A stretch of 64,000 nucleotides of DNA from a virus. The position numbers and the translations under genes were made by a program. This document shows, piece after piece, positions 1 through 6,143 of this stretch. The notes under the pieces were generated by a model that was given only the letters and a program-made list of their open reading frames with translations, made no database searches and had not been told where the DNA came from. How positions within the stretch are numbered: position 1 is the stretch's first letter; each line of letters opens with the position of its first letter. The stretch spans positions 1 to 64,000 of IMG/VR virus record IMGVR_UViG_3300023240_000018. One strand, 5' to 3'.

Positions 1-384
1 TGCTGGTTTTGGTGTCGGTTTTGGTGTCGGTGCGAGCTCAACAGCTGCAGACTCAATAGCTGCCTTTTTTGCTGCCTTTTTAGCTGCCTTTTTAGCTGCC
101 TTTTTAGCTGCCTTTCGCTCTCGTTTTTCGTCCGCGTCCGGAACGACAATCTCCGCAGGTGGATCGGGCTGCGCTGATTTTGCGTTTGCGATTGCAGATC
201 CTAGTTCGTCATCTTCCATTATTGCGGCCTCGATAATCGGCCGCAAATGATCGGCCTCACACAGTTTGGCGCATTTGTCTTCGTCCGATAGTAGCTCGGC
301 GCGCTTTGTGGGATCTCTCAGGATCGCCTGCAGGCTGGTAATTTGCTGGTCTTTTGGTGTGGTGGTTGGTGTCATTGTGGTCAT
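1..384 (-). CDS. Lys/Ala-rich tailed protein, C-terminus cut by window edge
   Basis: Open from an ATG at 384 to the window edge (128 codons, no stop). The ATG follows AGGA at a good distance, and MTTMTPTTTPKDQQ begins the protein. The first ~85 residues are ordinary and mixed. They are followed by four tandem AAKK units and then a Pro/Thr/Lys stretch (APTPKPTPKPA). AAKK/PK tails resemble those of histone H1-like bacterial proteins, so nucleic-acid binding is plausible but inferred. A coiled or linker-like tail of a virion protein is an alternative. It lies downstream of the gene at 440-1009 on the same strand. Confidence 0.75.
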   Translation of the reverse strand, partial: MTTMTPTTTPKDQQITSLQAILRDPTKRAELLSDEDKCAKLCEADHLRPIIEAAIMEDDELGSAIANAKSAQPDPPAEIVVPDADEKRERKAAKKAAKKAAKKAAKKAAIESAAVELAPTPKPTPKPA

Positions 385-439
385 TGTAGTGTTGTCCTGT
401 GTGGATTGTGGTTTGTGGTTTGTGGTTTGTGAGTGAGTG

Positions 440-1009
440 TTACTGCAGAGATGACATGCCGCCCAATATATCAAACGCGGCATCCAGATACGCATCTCGC
501 GCCGTTTCAGCGGTTGGTGCGCAGTGCTCTTGCGCAGCAATCGCGGTTGCCATGCTGCGGATTTGCGGGTAGTCCAACGGCTGCGATTTGCGATAGCGCC
601 GAACGGTTTTAATCGCTCGAATCCGAACCAACAATTTGGCGCGTCCCCCCAGCAGCTCTGGATCGTCGGTGAGCGATCGTCTGCAGTCCGATAGCAGCCA
701 GTGGGATGTATCGTCAGCAATTACAACGTCTGTGAGGCTGATTGCGTGATCGTCCGGTATTGCTTGCCACTGCAGCGCGGAGAGCGTCGATCGTCGGTCG
801 AAACCAGCCTGTTTTGCGATCGTCCGGGTCGCCTCGAGCAGTGCGTTGCGGGCTTGTGATCTCAGCCGGCTTGGATTATCCCAGCTGGTCGACCGACTCA
901 ACAGGATCACCCACGCATGCTGACGTCTGTCGTGATGGTGATGCGCAGATAACGCAGCAGCGGATCCAAAAGTGTTGTTAACAAGGTCGATTTGCTGTTC
1001 AGTTAGCAT
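440..1009 (-). CDS. hypothetical protein, 189 aa
   Basis: The start ATG at 1009 is preceded by AAGGA. It has an N-terminal MLTEQQIDLVNNTF, a HHHH run near residue 23, and an Arg-rich C-terminal half (KTVRRYRKSQ). No family is recognised. It is the first gene of a leftward unit divergent from the plus-strand cassette array, with the 3'-truncated Lys/Ala gene 55 bases downstream. The antisense frames across it lack ribosome sites and are not credited. Confidence 0.7.
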   Translation of the reverse strand: MLTEQQIDLVNNTFGSAAALSAHHHHDRRQHAWVILLSRSTSWDNPSRLRSQARNALLEATRTIAKQAGFDRRSTLSALQWQAIPDDHAISLTDVVIADDTSHWLLSDCRRSLTDDPELLGGRAKLLVRIRAIKTVRRYRKSQPLDYPQIRSMATAIAAQEHCAPTAETARDAYLDAAFDILGGMSSLQ

Positions 1010-1039
1010 TGTAGTGGTCCTTAAACGGGTTTGGGTTTG

Positions 1040-1061
1040 CGTCCGGCAAAATCACCGGACG
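1040..1061. promoter_or_regulatory. perfect 7-bp inverted repeat in divergent intergenic region
   Basis: CGTCCGG and CCGGACG face each other across an 8-base A/T-rich loop, 31 bases ahead of the minus-strand start at 1009. There is no T-run on either side, so a terminator is unlikely. An operator for the divergent transcription units is the simplest reading. No convincing sigma70 boxes were seen in 1010-1220; GATAAT near 1119 has no matching -35. Confidence 0.35.
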
Positions 1062-1220
1062 TCTGAACCTTATCGGGATCTCGACACCAAAATCCAGCCT
1101 GATTTGCTGATTTTTGGTGATAATTTTCGACGCCGCAGGGGAACTGAACAGAACCCCCCAATGGTAGAAGGCGCGACACCTTTCTACGTTCGTGTTTTTC
1201 GTGTTTACGAGGAGGATGAC

Positions 1221-1313
1221 ATGCCGCACGACGTGTGGACCGAACTGCTGGGTGCTGTTGGTGCTCCCGTGTGCAGTGCGGGTAACGCAGGAGGGAATGC
1301 AAAAGTAGAGTAG
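1221..1313 (+). CDS. short ORF, 30 aa, first of the plus-strand array
   Basis: The ATG at 1221 follows AGGAGG with ideal spacing, one of the strongest ribosome sites in the left arm. The peptide MPHDVWTELLGAVGAPVCSA ends in residues encoded by the first purine-rich repeat (1279-1316), so the repeat supplies its stop. The reading frame is also open upstream to an ATG at 1161, which lacks a ribosome site. Function unknown; could be a leader peptide. Confidence 0.4.
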   Translation: MPHDVWTELLGAVGAPVCSAGNAGGNAKVE

Positions 1314-1316
1314 ACA
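1279..1316 (+). repeat. purine-rich leader repeat A, copy 1
   Basis: Shows the family core GGGTAACGCAG, then GGGAATGCAAAAG and TAGAGTAGAC. It differs from the other five copies by a GGAGGG centre. It overlaps the end of a short ORF and precedes hairpin leader B1 and the gene at 1393. Confidence 0.8.
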
Positions 1317-1332
1317 ACACCTTCCGCCTTCA

Positions 1333-1356
1333 TCCGGGATAGGCTCCGGGATTTTT
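1333..1356 (+). promoter_or_regulatory. CCGGG hairpin leader B, copy 1 (terminator-like)
   Basis: TCCGGGA, loop TAGGC, then TCCGGGA again, which can pair with itself at six of seven positions, followed by TTTTT. This has the shape of a weak intrinsic terminator or attenuator. It is followed by GGCCAGTGAGACGGCC and the ribosome site of the gene at 1393. The whole leader is almost identical to that at 6645-6700. Confidence 0.6.
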
Positions 1357-1392
1357 CAACTGGCCAGTGAGACGGCCAACAAGGAAACGAAA

Positions 1393-1590
1393 ATGAAAAA
1401 GATCACAAAAGACAACACAAACAACGTTGAACTTTTCTGGGGCCTGTTCCGCGAGGCAATGCCCTGCGTGTCGGAAGCCCTCGAACGACACGGCAATGTC
1501 ATCGTCTCCGAGGCTGGTTGGGTGGCGATCCAGCGAATTCCGAGATTCACCGACGGCCTTGGCCGCACCGCGTTGGTTGAGTGCGAGTAG
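1393..1590 (+). CDS. hypothetical protein, 65 aa; paralogue of 6714-7034
   Basis: The start at 1393 follows AAGGAAACGAAA. It contains NNVELFWGLFREAMPCVSEA and GWVAIQRIPRF. The same pattern (NNATLFWASFRETMPSVSAA, GWAAIQNIPGF) occurs in the 106-residue protein at 6714-7034, so the two are paralogues. This copy lacks the last ~40 residues of its partner, ending at LVECE where the other continues. Their leaders are duplicated as well, so gene and leader moved as a unit. No known family recognised. Confidence 0.75.
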   Translation: MKKITKDNTNNVELFWGLFREAMPCVSEALERHGNVIVSEAGWVAIQRIPRFTDGLGRTALVECE

Positions 1591-1605
1591 TCTGATCCGC
1601 CCTTT

Positions 1606-1628
1606 TCCGGGTTGGGCTCCGGGGTTTT
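1606..1628 (+). promoter_or_regulatory. CCGGG hairpin leader B, copy 2
   Basis: A variant of the hairpin (TCCGGG, TTGGGC, TCCGGGG, then TTTT) between the genes at 1393 and 1647. It is less regular than copies 1 and 3 but has the same arrangement of stem, T-run and ribosome site. Confidence 0.5.
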
Positions 1629-1646
1629 CACATAGGGGAACGAACG

Positions 1647-1985
1647 ATGAGTGTGATTGTTAATGATGTGCGGGTCGTGGGTAATCCGAAGGGGTTTGTT
1701 GGTTTCGTTGGCAGCGTGGGAGCATGGTGGGCCAATGTGGAGCGATTGCGTGGGCAAGGTGGGATGCCCGATTGGTGCTTTGACTTCGTGAGTATTCACA
1801 GCAGCCGATTCAGCAGCCAGAAGCCCTATACGATGATGGGACCGAGTAAGCTTACTGACGCAAACAGCAAACGACCGCACTGGGAGACGGTTGCGTATGG
1901 TTCGAAGGCTGAGGCGATGGCTGCAGCGAAACGTGTGGCGAGACGGTTGGGACTTTTGGGTGTTGTGGATTGCTGCCACGAGTAG
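1647..1985 (+). CDS. hypothetical protein, 112 aa
   Basis: The ATG at 1647 follows AGGGGAACGAACG. The N-terminal half is Gly/Val-rich (GFVGFVGSVGAWWANVERL). The C-terminal third is a basic helix (SKAEAMAAAKRVARRLGLL) that could bind nucleic acid or DNA-processing proteins; this is inference. No family recognised. It ends 22 bases before repeat A copy 2. Confidence 0.65.
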   Translation: MSVIVNDVRVVGNPKGFVGFVGSVGAWWANVERLRGQGGMPDWCFDFVSIHSSRFSSQKPYTMMGPSKLTDANSKRPHWETVAYGSKAEAMAAAKRVARRLGLLGVVDCCHE

Positions 1986-2006
1986 GACGTGTATTTCACA
2001 CGTCGC

Positions 2007-2045
2007 ACGGATAACGCAGAAGGGAAAGCAAAAGATTAAGTAGAC
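2007..2045 (+). repeat. purine-rich leader repeat A, copy 2
   Basis: Core GGATAACGCAGAAGGGAAAG followed by CAAAAG and AGTAGACC. It lies between the 112-residue gene and the coupled pair at 2080/2172. Confidence 0.8.
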
Positions 2046-2079
2046 CAGTCGACGTTCGGCTGGTATCGAATTGACCCAC

Positions 2080-2175
2080 ATGAAAGACAATCTCATGCGA
2101 ATCATTCGACGATTGCTCGGCCTGCTTCAGCCTGCCGGGCGACGACTGAAACTCTATGGAAAGGCGAGAAAATGA
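2080..2175 (+). CDS. short cationic amphipathic peptide, 31 aa, coupled to next gene
   Basis: Encodes MKDNLMRIIRRLLGLLQPAG followed by a basic tail. Arg and Leu alternate so that a helix would have one charged and one greasy face. Its stop overlaps the start at 2172 as ATGA, so translation of the downstream gene can be coupled. No strong ribosome site is seen ahead of it. It could be a regulatory leader peptide or a membrane-active small protein; neither can be shown here. Confidence 0.45.
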   Translation: MKDNLMRIIRRLLGLLQPAGRRLKLYGKARK

Positions 2176-2519
2176 CGTTGACGTACGACGATGCGAAGGA
2201 ATACGTGAGCTACGTGGTGGACGATGCACTGTGTGGTCGACGGCTGGGAGATGACCAGCATGCTGTGATTCGTGAGGGCGGTGACGATTCATTGCCGTCT
2301 CGAGAACGGAAAGGGTTTAAGTATCCCTCGGTGCTCGTGGGATGGAAATGGGGATTCGAGCCGATGTTCGTAGCGGTTCACAGTTATCTGGACGTTCGAT
2401 TGGACGATGAAGAATGTGAGGAACTAGCGAGAGACTTCCTCGCAGAAAAGGGTTGGTTCTCGGGAGAGCCGATCGCTGCCGATTACGTGTTACGAAAACA
2501 ACAGGAGGAAATAGTGTGA
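2172..2519 (+). CDS. hypothetical protein, 115 aa
   Basis: Starts at the ATGA overlap with the 31-residue peptide and ends with GTGA overlapping the next gene at 2516. The protein is acidic (LDDEECEELARDFL) with a central aromatic part (VLVGWKWGFEPMF). No family recognised. The tight overlaps on both sides place it in the middle of a three-gene coupled unit. Confidence 0.7.
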   Translation: MTLTYDDAKEYVSYVVDDALCGRRLGDDQHAVIREGGDDSLPSRERKGFKYPSVLVGWKWGFEPMFVAVHSYLDVRLDDEECEELARDFLAEKGWFSGEPIAADYVLRKQQEEIV

Positions 2520-2773
2520 GCTTGAAATCGAAAAGCGTGTGTTCAGACGTTCCTGTGAAGCGGGGACGGACTGGGGTGATACGGCCAGTGTGGATCGGCG
2601 ATGTTCTTAGTGGGTATGCGTTGTGCAAGGAACACGAAGTGATGATTCCAAGTGACGTACTCCGGCGATTCGACATGACGCAAACTGCGACGACCATCCG
2701 GCGGGTCGCGAAAGAATGTGGAATCACAGAGATCGAGTGGGGCAACCCGCTCGTGGTTGAGAGTGAATCGTGA
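2516..2773 (+). CDS. hypothetical protein, 85 aa, GTG start
   Basis: GTG at 2516 was chosen because AGGAGG lies seven bases upstream and the start overlaps the previous stop by four bases (GTGA). An in-frame ATG further upstream would overlap its neighbour by 60 bases. The protein has a basic N-terminus (SLKSKSVCSDVPVKRGRTG) and a C-terminal part TATTIRRVAKECGITEIEWG that could be a small helix-turn-helix. Function unknown. Confidence 0.65.
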   Translation: MSLKSKSVCSDVPVKRGRTGVIRPVWIGDVLSGYALCKEHEVMIPSDVLRRFDMTQTATTIRRVAKECGITEIEWGNPLVVESES

Positions 2774-2790
2774 ATCGCTTGAGAGACCCT

Positions 2791-2856
2791 AATTATCCGA
2801 TGTGTTGTCTGGGAAACCGGGCATCACTTCAGGCAATTACGCTTGGTGGAGAACGA
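2791..2856 (+). ncRNA. structured 5' leader, copy 1 (duplicated at 3437)
   Basis: About 60 of 65 bases match the leader at 3437-3504. The core CTGG-GAAA-CCGG is a stable stem with a GNRA tetraloop. GATG and CATC flank it and can pair around it. The 3' end contains GGTGGAGAACGA, the ribosome site of the gene at 2858. It looks like a folded mRNA leader; ligand or protein binding cannot be judged. Confidence 0.5.
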
Positions 2857-2857
2857 G

Positions 2858-3112
2858 ATGCTTCGATTACAAGCCCGAGCAGAAAGTGATGTGGATTTCC
2901 ATTTCCGCAATGGAGATAAATTGCCAGCCAATGAATGGCACTATGTGTTCTGCCGTGCCATGCCATCGCGTCTAGTTCACAGAACCCTGCGTAGGCGATC
3001 AGCACTAGGTCATCGCGATCTGGAATTCTTCCGCAAGGAATTCCCCGCTGTCGAGTTCCGCTGCATTTCTGACACACGCAAGCGGGTAACGCAGAAGCAG
3101 AACCAAAAGTAG
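2858..3112 (+). CDS. hypothetical protein, 84 aa
   Basis: ATG at 2858 is preferred over an in-frame TTG at 2843 because GGAG sits eight bases before it. Arg-rich middle (RLVHRTLRRRSALGHRDLEF). Its last nine residues (RVTQKQNQK) are encoded by purine-rich repeat A copy 3, so the repeat has been incorporated into, or evolved from, the end of the frame. No family recognised. Confidence 0.55.
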   Translation: MLRLQARAESDVDFHFRNGDKLPANEWHYVFCRAMPSRLVHRTLRRRSALGHRDLEFFRKEFPAVEFRCISDTRKRVTQKQNQK

Positions 3113-3125
3113 AGTATAGAGTAGA
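3083..3125 (+). repeat. purine-rich leader repeat A, copy 3
   Basis: Core CGGGTAACGCAGAAGCAG followed by CAAAAG; the TAGAGTA part is partly duplicated (TAGAGTATAGAGTAGACC). It overlaps the C-terminal codons of the 84-residue gene and precedes the gene at 3156. Confidence 0.8.
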
Positions 3126-3155
3126 CCAGCCAACCAAACCATTGAGGACAACACC

Positions 3156-3434
3156 ATGATCAATGCAGATGACAATGAGTATTACAACACGACGAAATAC
3201 CCACATTACGTGGGACAGCATGCGTCAAAATGGAAGATGTACGCAGATGATGATGGAATTATTGCATCGATTGCCTGCGTTCAGGGATGCCGTTCATCAC
3301 GATATGGCAGCGTGGATCACCTGAAATCCGTAATTCGTGACATGCCGAATTCTGACTGGGAGATGTCGGACTACGGGGCCAATCTTCTCGGCGAGAAATT
3401 CATGGCGTACTGGGCATCAAAGAAAATTTCGTAA
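3156..3434 (+). CDS. hypothetical protein, 92 aa
   Basis: ATG at 3156 follows GAGGACAACACC. It has an acidic, Tyr-rich N-terminus (NADDNEYYNTTKYPHYVG), a central IASIACVQGCRSSRYGSVD and a C-terminal MAYWASKK. No recognised domain. It lies between repeat A copy 3 and the second structured leader. Confidence 0.65.
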   Translation: MINADDNEYYNTTKYPHYVGQHASKWKMYADDDGIIASIACVQGCRSSRYGSVDHLKSVIRDMPNSDWEMSDYGANLLGEKFMAYWASKKIS

Positions 3435-3436
3435 CG

Positions 3437-3504
3437 GGAATTGCCCGATGTGGTGTCTGGGAAACCGGGCATCACTTCAGGCAATTACGCTTGGTGGAGA
3501 ACGA
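3437..3504 (+). ncRNA. structured 5' leader, copy 2
   Basis: Near-identical to 2791-2856. In this copy the outer arms TTGCC and GGCAA also pair, giving a longer closed structure around the GAAA-capped stem. It ends in the same ribosome site, but is followed only by a 15-codon frame and then repeat A copy 4. The missing cassette gene suggests a deletion downstream of a duplicated leader. Confidence 0.5.
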
Positions 3505-3508
3505 CACA

Positions 3509-3556
3509 ATGCAAATTAACCACCGCGATTACACAACGCGTCGCAAACCGAACTGA
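3509..3556 (+). CDS. 15-residue mini-ORF after duplicated leader
   Basis: ATG at 3509 stands at the usual distance from GGAG in the leader and reads MQINHRDYTTRRKPN before a stop. Either a true micropeptide or the remnant of a longer cassette gene. No similarity to the 84-residue protein behind the other leader copy. Confidence 0.3.
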   Translation: MQINHRDYTTRRKPN

Positions 3557-3568
3557 CCCGCTAATCGC

Positions 3569-3608
3569 ACGGATAACGCAGAAGCAGAAGCAAAAGAGTG
3601 AGTAGAGA
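3569..3608 (+). repeat. purine-rich leader repeat A, copy 4
   Basis: Core GGATAACGCAGAAGCAGAAG then CAAAAGAGTGAGTAGAGA. Similarity with copies 5 and 6 continues through GATTTGAAAC and CCGAACT-like bases to the ribosome site of the gene at 3641. Confidence 0.85.
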
Positions 3609-3640
3609 TTTGAAACTGAAACCTAACTGAGGAACACACG

Positions 3641-3982
3641 ATGAAAAGAACGACCATGACCGACGACTCAAGCAAATGGTTTGACCGTGACAAGTCCATC
3701 GAATTTAACGAAAAAACGACGTGGGACGGCAACAACCACATCAGCGATGCAACAGGAAGTCAGTGGAACCACGAAACACTGTACTTCACCAAAGGTGGCA
3801 ACTGGGTACTCCACTGGTGGAGCCAATATCAGGGAACAACGGAATCATACTCCATAATCCCTGAAAACGCCGCGATCGATTGGCTGATCAGCCAGTCACG
3901 CACTGAGTGTGATGAAATCGAAGAGTTGCCCAAGTCTGTCCGAGAAGCAATCAAAAACCGCGATCGATCGGCTGAACTGTAA
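3641..3982 (+). CDS. hypothetical protein, 113 aa
   Basis: ATG at 3641 follows GAGGAACACACG; a second in-frame ATG is six codons in. Trp-rich central part (LYFTKGGNWVLHWWSQYQG) and an acidic helical end (CDEIEELPKSVREAIKNRD). No family recognised; the composition suggests a small globular protein. It follows repeat A copy 4. Confidence 0.7.
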   Translation: MKRTTMTDDSSKWFDRDKSIEFNEKTTWDGNNHISDATGSQWNHETLYFTKGGNWVLHWWSQYQGTTESYSIIPENAAIDWLISQSRTECDEIEELPKSVREAIKNRDRSAEL

Positions 3983-4054
3983 ACGCAGAGTGAGCCGGGG
4001 CAACCCGGTGTAATGCGGCTTCCCATTGTGGGAACCAGTCACAAGCCTGGTGAG

Positions 4055-4111
4055 ATGGAGATGAAGATGAAAATCAAAGACGACCTTGCGGATTGCACGA
4101 TCAAAGAATAG
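4055..4111 (+). CDS. possible 18-residue micropeptide
   Basis: Three in-frame ATGs (4055, 4061, 4067); the last lies after GGAG. It reads MEMKMKIKDDLADCTIKE. It lies in a 290-base stretch that is otherwise rich in small hairpins (CCGGG-GCAA-CCCGG near 3995) and ends in a strong terminator. Weak case. Confidence 0.25.
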   Translation: MEMKMKIKDDLADCTIKE

Positions 4112-4149
4112 GATGAAACGTTGTGGTGTGTTCTCACCACGGTTTGGGA

Positions 4150-4182
4150 GACTCGTCACCATTGCGGTGGCGAGTCTTTTTT
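4150..4182 (+). terminator. strong intrinsic terminator
   Basis: An 11-bp stem (GACTCGTCACC with GGTGGCGAGTC, one T-G wobble), a 5-base loop and six T residues. It is the clearest terminator in the left arm, and it closes the transcript carrying the 113-residue gene. Repeat A copy 5 begins 16 bases later, which supports a promoter or re-initiation role for repeat A. Confidence 0.9.
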
Positions 4183-4198
4183 AATGCGCGAGTGGGGG

Positions 4199-4239
4199 CA
4201 CGGGTAACGCAGAAGCAGAAGCAAAAGAGTGAGTAGAGA
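4199..4239 (+). repeat. purine-rich leader repeat A, copy 5
   Basis: Identical in its core to copy 4 (GGGTAACGCAGAAGCAGAAG, CAAAAGAGTGAGTAGAGA) with identity running on to about 4270. It stands directly behind a strong terminator and ahead of the gene at 4271. Confidence 0.85.
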
Positions 4240-4270
4240 TTTGAAACTGAACCGAACTGGAGGACACACG

Positions 4271-4696
4271 ATGAATCACGAGAAAATCCGCAAGAACTCC
4301 AAAACGCTTCTGGAGCCATACCACTTCTTGGGACTTGAGGTGTACGGCGACGTTTCCTTCGTGTCATGGCTCGCCAAAGAGGAAAAGGCGTTGGAGCGAA
4401 TGAACGTGCACTCCTGCAACGAAGGGCGAACCAAAGGAGGCCAGACACGATACGAGAATCGATGCAAGAACACAATATCCAGCATTGAAGACGCAATGCC
4501 CAAACTGAAGGGTTGCGTTTTTATTAACGGAGACCCTCGGGGTGCTGCGATCAAGATCGATAACACAGCGGAGATTGGCGGACACAACAGCCGACATGGC
4601 TGTATTCCGAACCCCGTGGTCGCTGAGATGATTTGTGACTCGGGGATCACTCAGGACTGGGGCGGATACGGAATGCTTGCGCCGCAACACCAATAG
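4271..4696 (+). CDS. hypothetical protein, 141 aa
   Basis: ATG at 4271 is chosen for GGAGGACACACG ahead of it; upstream in-frame codons run into repeat A. The N-terminal half has a charged helix (WLAKEEKALERMNVHSC). The C-terminal half LKGCVFINGDPRGAAIKID and IPNPVVAEMICDSGITQDWG resembles small phage proteins of unknown function with an NGDPRG-type motif. No enzyme signature. Confidence 0.7.
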   Translation: MNHEKIRKNSKTLLEPYHFLGLEVYGDVSFVSWLAKEEKALERMNVHSCNEGRTKGGQTRYENRCKNTISSIEDAMPKLKGCVFINGDPRGAAIKIDNTAEIGGHNSRHGCIPNPVVAEMICDSGITQDWGGYGMLAPQHQ

Positions 4697-4769
4697 AATC
4701 CTTCACGTCGAGCGTCCCGCAGTGTGGGACGTTCATCGAGGTGGATTTCTTACTTTCAATGGAGTGAAC

Positions 4770-4856
4770 ATGAAATGTTTCCTGTGGGGCGTTATCGACG
4801 CCTGTGGATTACTGATTATCGCATTGGCCTTTACGTGGATCGTGACATGCGGGTAG
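4770..4856 (+). CDS. single-pass membrane micropeptide, 28 aa
   Basis: ATG at 4770 follows GGAG. The peptide is nearly all hydrophobic (WGVIDACGLLIIALAFTWIV) with Cys at residues 3, 12 and 27. It would form one membrane helix. Its stop overlaps the first bases of repeat A copy 6. Phage early micropeptides of this type can act on host membrane proteins, but no target can be inferred. Confidence 0.5.
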   Translation: MKCFLWGVIDACGLLIIALAFTWIVTCG

Positions 4857-4896
4857 CGGGTAACGCAGAAGGGAAAGCAAAAGTAGAGTAGAGATT
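4856..4896 (+). repeat. purine-rich leader repeat A, copy 6
   Basis: Core GCGGGTAACGCAGAAGGGAA then AGCAAAAG and TAGAGTAGAGA; continues in common with copies 4 and 5 through GATTTGAAACCGAACTGGA. Precedes the AAA+ gene at 4919. Confidence 0.85.
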
Positions 4897-4918
4897 TGAA
4901 ACCGAACTGGAGGACAAC

Positions 4919-5626
4919 ATGGCGTCATTGTTTCAGAAGTACCGACCACAAACATGGGGGCAACTGATCGGACACAGCAAGCTCAAGCTGGCGATCAAGC
5001 GAATGAACAAGAGCGGAAGCTTGGGAGGCCGAGCGTTCCTGATTAGCGGAACGTCAGGCATTGGGAAATCGGTTTCCGGGTTCCTGATTTCACAAGACGT
5101 TTGCGATTCGGAAAACATCGTCGAGGTCAACGCCACCGCCGTCACTCCCAAGATGATTCAGGAGTGGTCAAAGCACCAAGGGCAACTTCTCATGGGGAGA
5201 AAGCCAGGGAAAGCCTACGTCATCAATGAAGTCCACAAGATGCGAACGGACTGCGTCACACTGATGCTGGAAATCATCGGTGGTGCTGTGCCGATCGCAG
5301 ACCACGTCGTCTGGATCTTCACCACCCAAGGGCACGGAAAGCAAAAGGGATTGTTTGACGATGAAGATTCCGGGGCTCTGGAGAGTCGCTGCGTGAATTT
5401 CAAACTGAGCGGTACGGACTACAGGCTTCACTTTGCGAAGTGGGCAATGGCAATTGCTGAGAAAGAAGAACTCGGCGGCGCAAATTTCGAGGCCTATCTC
5501 GAGGCCGCGGACGCAACAGAATGCAATTTAAGAGCGATGCTGAGCATGGTCGAAGCTGGCGAATTCTTGGCCGGCGAGAGCAATGAGGTGCTCATGATGG
5601 AACTGGCGGAACTGGCGGAAGCGTAA
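4919..5626 (+). CDS. clamp-loader-like AAA+ ATPase
   Basis: 235 residues starting after GGAGGACAAC. Opens with LFQKYRPQTWGQLIGH, typical of RFC/DnaX subunits. It has Walker A GTSGIGKS (44-51), Walker B AYVINEVHKM (99-108) where the usual DE is NE, a sensor-1-like IFTTQ (133-137) and an SRC motif (156-158), the clamp-loader signature through which one subunit triggers ATP hydrolysis in its neighbour. It is shorter than cellular DnaX and lacks its zinc finger. No sliding clamp or polymerase is recognisable in the window, so it may act on a host clamp or have another role. It stands alone among unknown small genes, far from the replication operon. Confidence 0.85.
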   Translation: MASLFQKYRPQTWGQLIGHSKLKLAIKRMNKSGSLGGRAFLISGTSGIGKSVSGFLISQDVCDSENIVEVNATAVTPKMIQEWSKHQGQLLMGRKPGKAYVINEVHKMRTDCVTLMLEIIGGAVPIADHVVWIFTTQGHGKQKGLFDDEDSGALESRCVNFKLSGTDYRLHFAKWAMAIAEKEELGGANFEAYLEAADATECNLRAMLSMVEAGEFLAGESNEVLMMELAELAEA

Positions 5627-5692
5627 TGGGTAACAGGCTGCGACCTGCAGCAACTCGGCGGTGACGAGTTTATCACCAACACGGAGAACGAT

Positions 5693-6031
5693 ATGAGTAA
5701 ATTCACAATCACACTGACCGACAGACCACCAGTTCAGATTGAAAAAGATGATTGGCCGATCGTGGCAGGAGCTAAGTCTTGGGACGGCGAGTATGAGTTC
5801 CAAGCAAACCGAAAATGGAAACTGTTCGTAAGGCAGCACGAAGACGGGCGATGCTTGGTCTACGGGATTAAAGAAACCTCGTTTCGAAACGAAGTCGAAC
5901 GCCGTGGCGGGAAAGTGATCGACGACATCAGCGAGGCCCCGTTGGCGATCAGAAATGTCGCCGATCGATTGTCATTCCCCGTGAGCCTGGCTGACGACTG
6001 CATTGCAAGTCTTCCAGCGGAAACCATCTAA
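5693..6031 (+). CDS. hypothetical protein, 112 aa
   Basis: ATG at 5693 follows CGGAGAACGAT. The protein is beta-rich (KFTITLTDRPPVQIEKDDWP, WKLFVRQHEDGRCLVYGIKE). The pattern of a short strand pair followed by a conserved DWP is common in small phage and mobile-element proteins of unknown role. It is followed directly by a long stem-loop. Confidence 0.65.
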   Translation: MSKFTITLTDRPPVQIEKDDWPIVAGAKSWDGEYEFQANRKWKLFVRQHEDGRCLVYGIKETSFRNEVERRGGKVIDDISEAPLAIRNVADRLSFPVSLADDCIASLPAETI

Positions 6032-6032
6032 T

Positions 6033-6084
6033 CATCGCACGACACTGGCCATTCCTGTAAGGGAGTGGCCAGAGTCCTGCGATG
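6033..6084 (+). ncRNA. long intergenic stem-loop
   Basis: CATCGCA pairs with TGCGATG at the base. Above an internal bulge, CTGGCCA pairs with TGGCCAG, with a short top stem and TGTAA-type loop. There is no T-run after it, so it is probably an mRNA processing, stability or protein-binding element rather than a terminator. A GGCCAGTGAGACGGCC element follows near 6109. Confidence 0.6.
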
Positions 6085-6143
6085 GTGCGGGATGGTATTG
6101 GAGTTCACCGGCCAGTGAGACGGCCACAAACGGGGGAAAGACT

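Noticed and set aside
972-1220. Upstream part of a 113-codon plus frame opposite the 189-residue gene
   Set aside because: Only the final 30 codons behind AGGAGG are credited; the remainder is antisense with no start signal.
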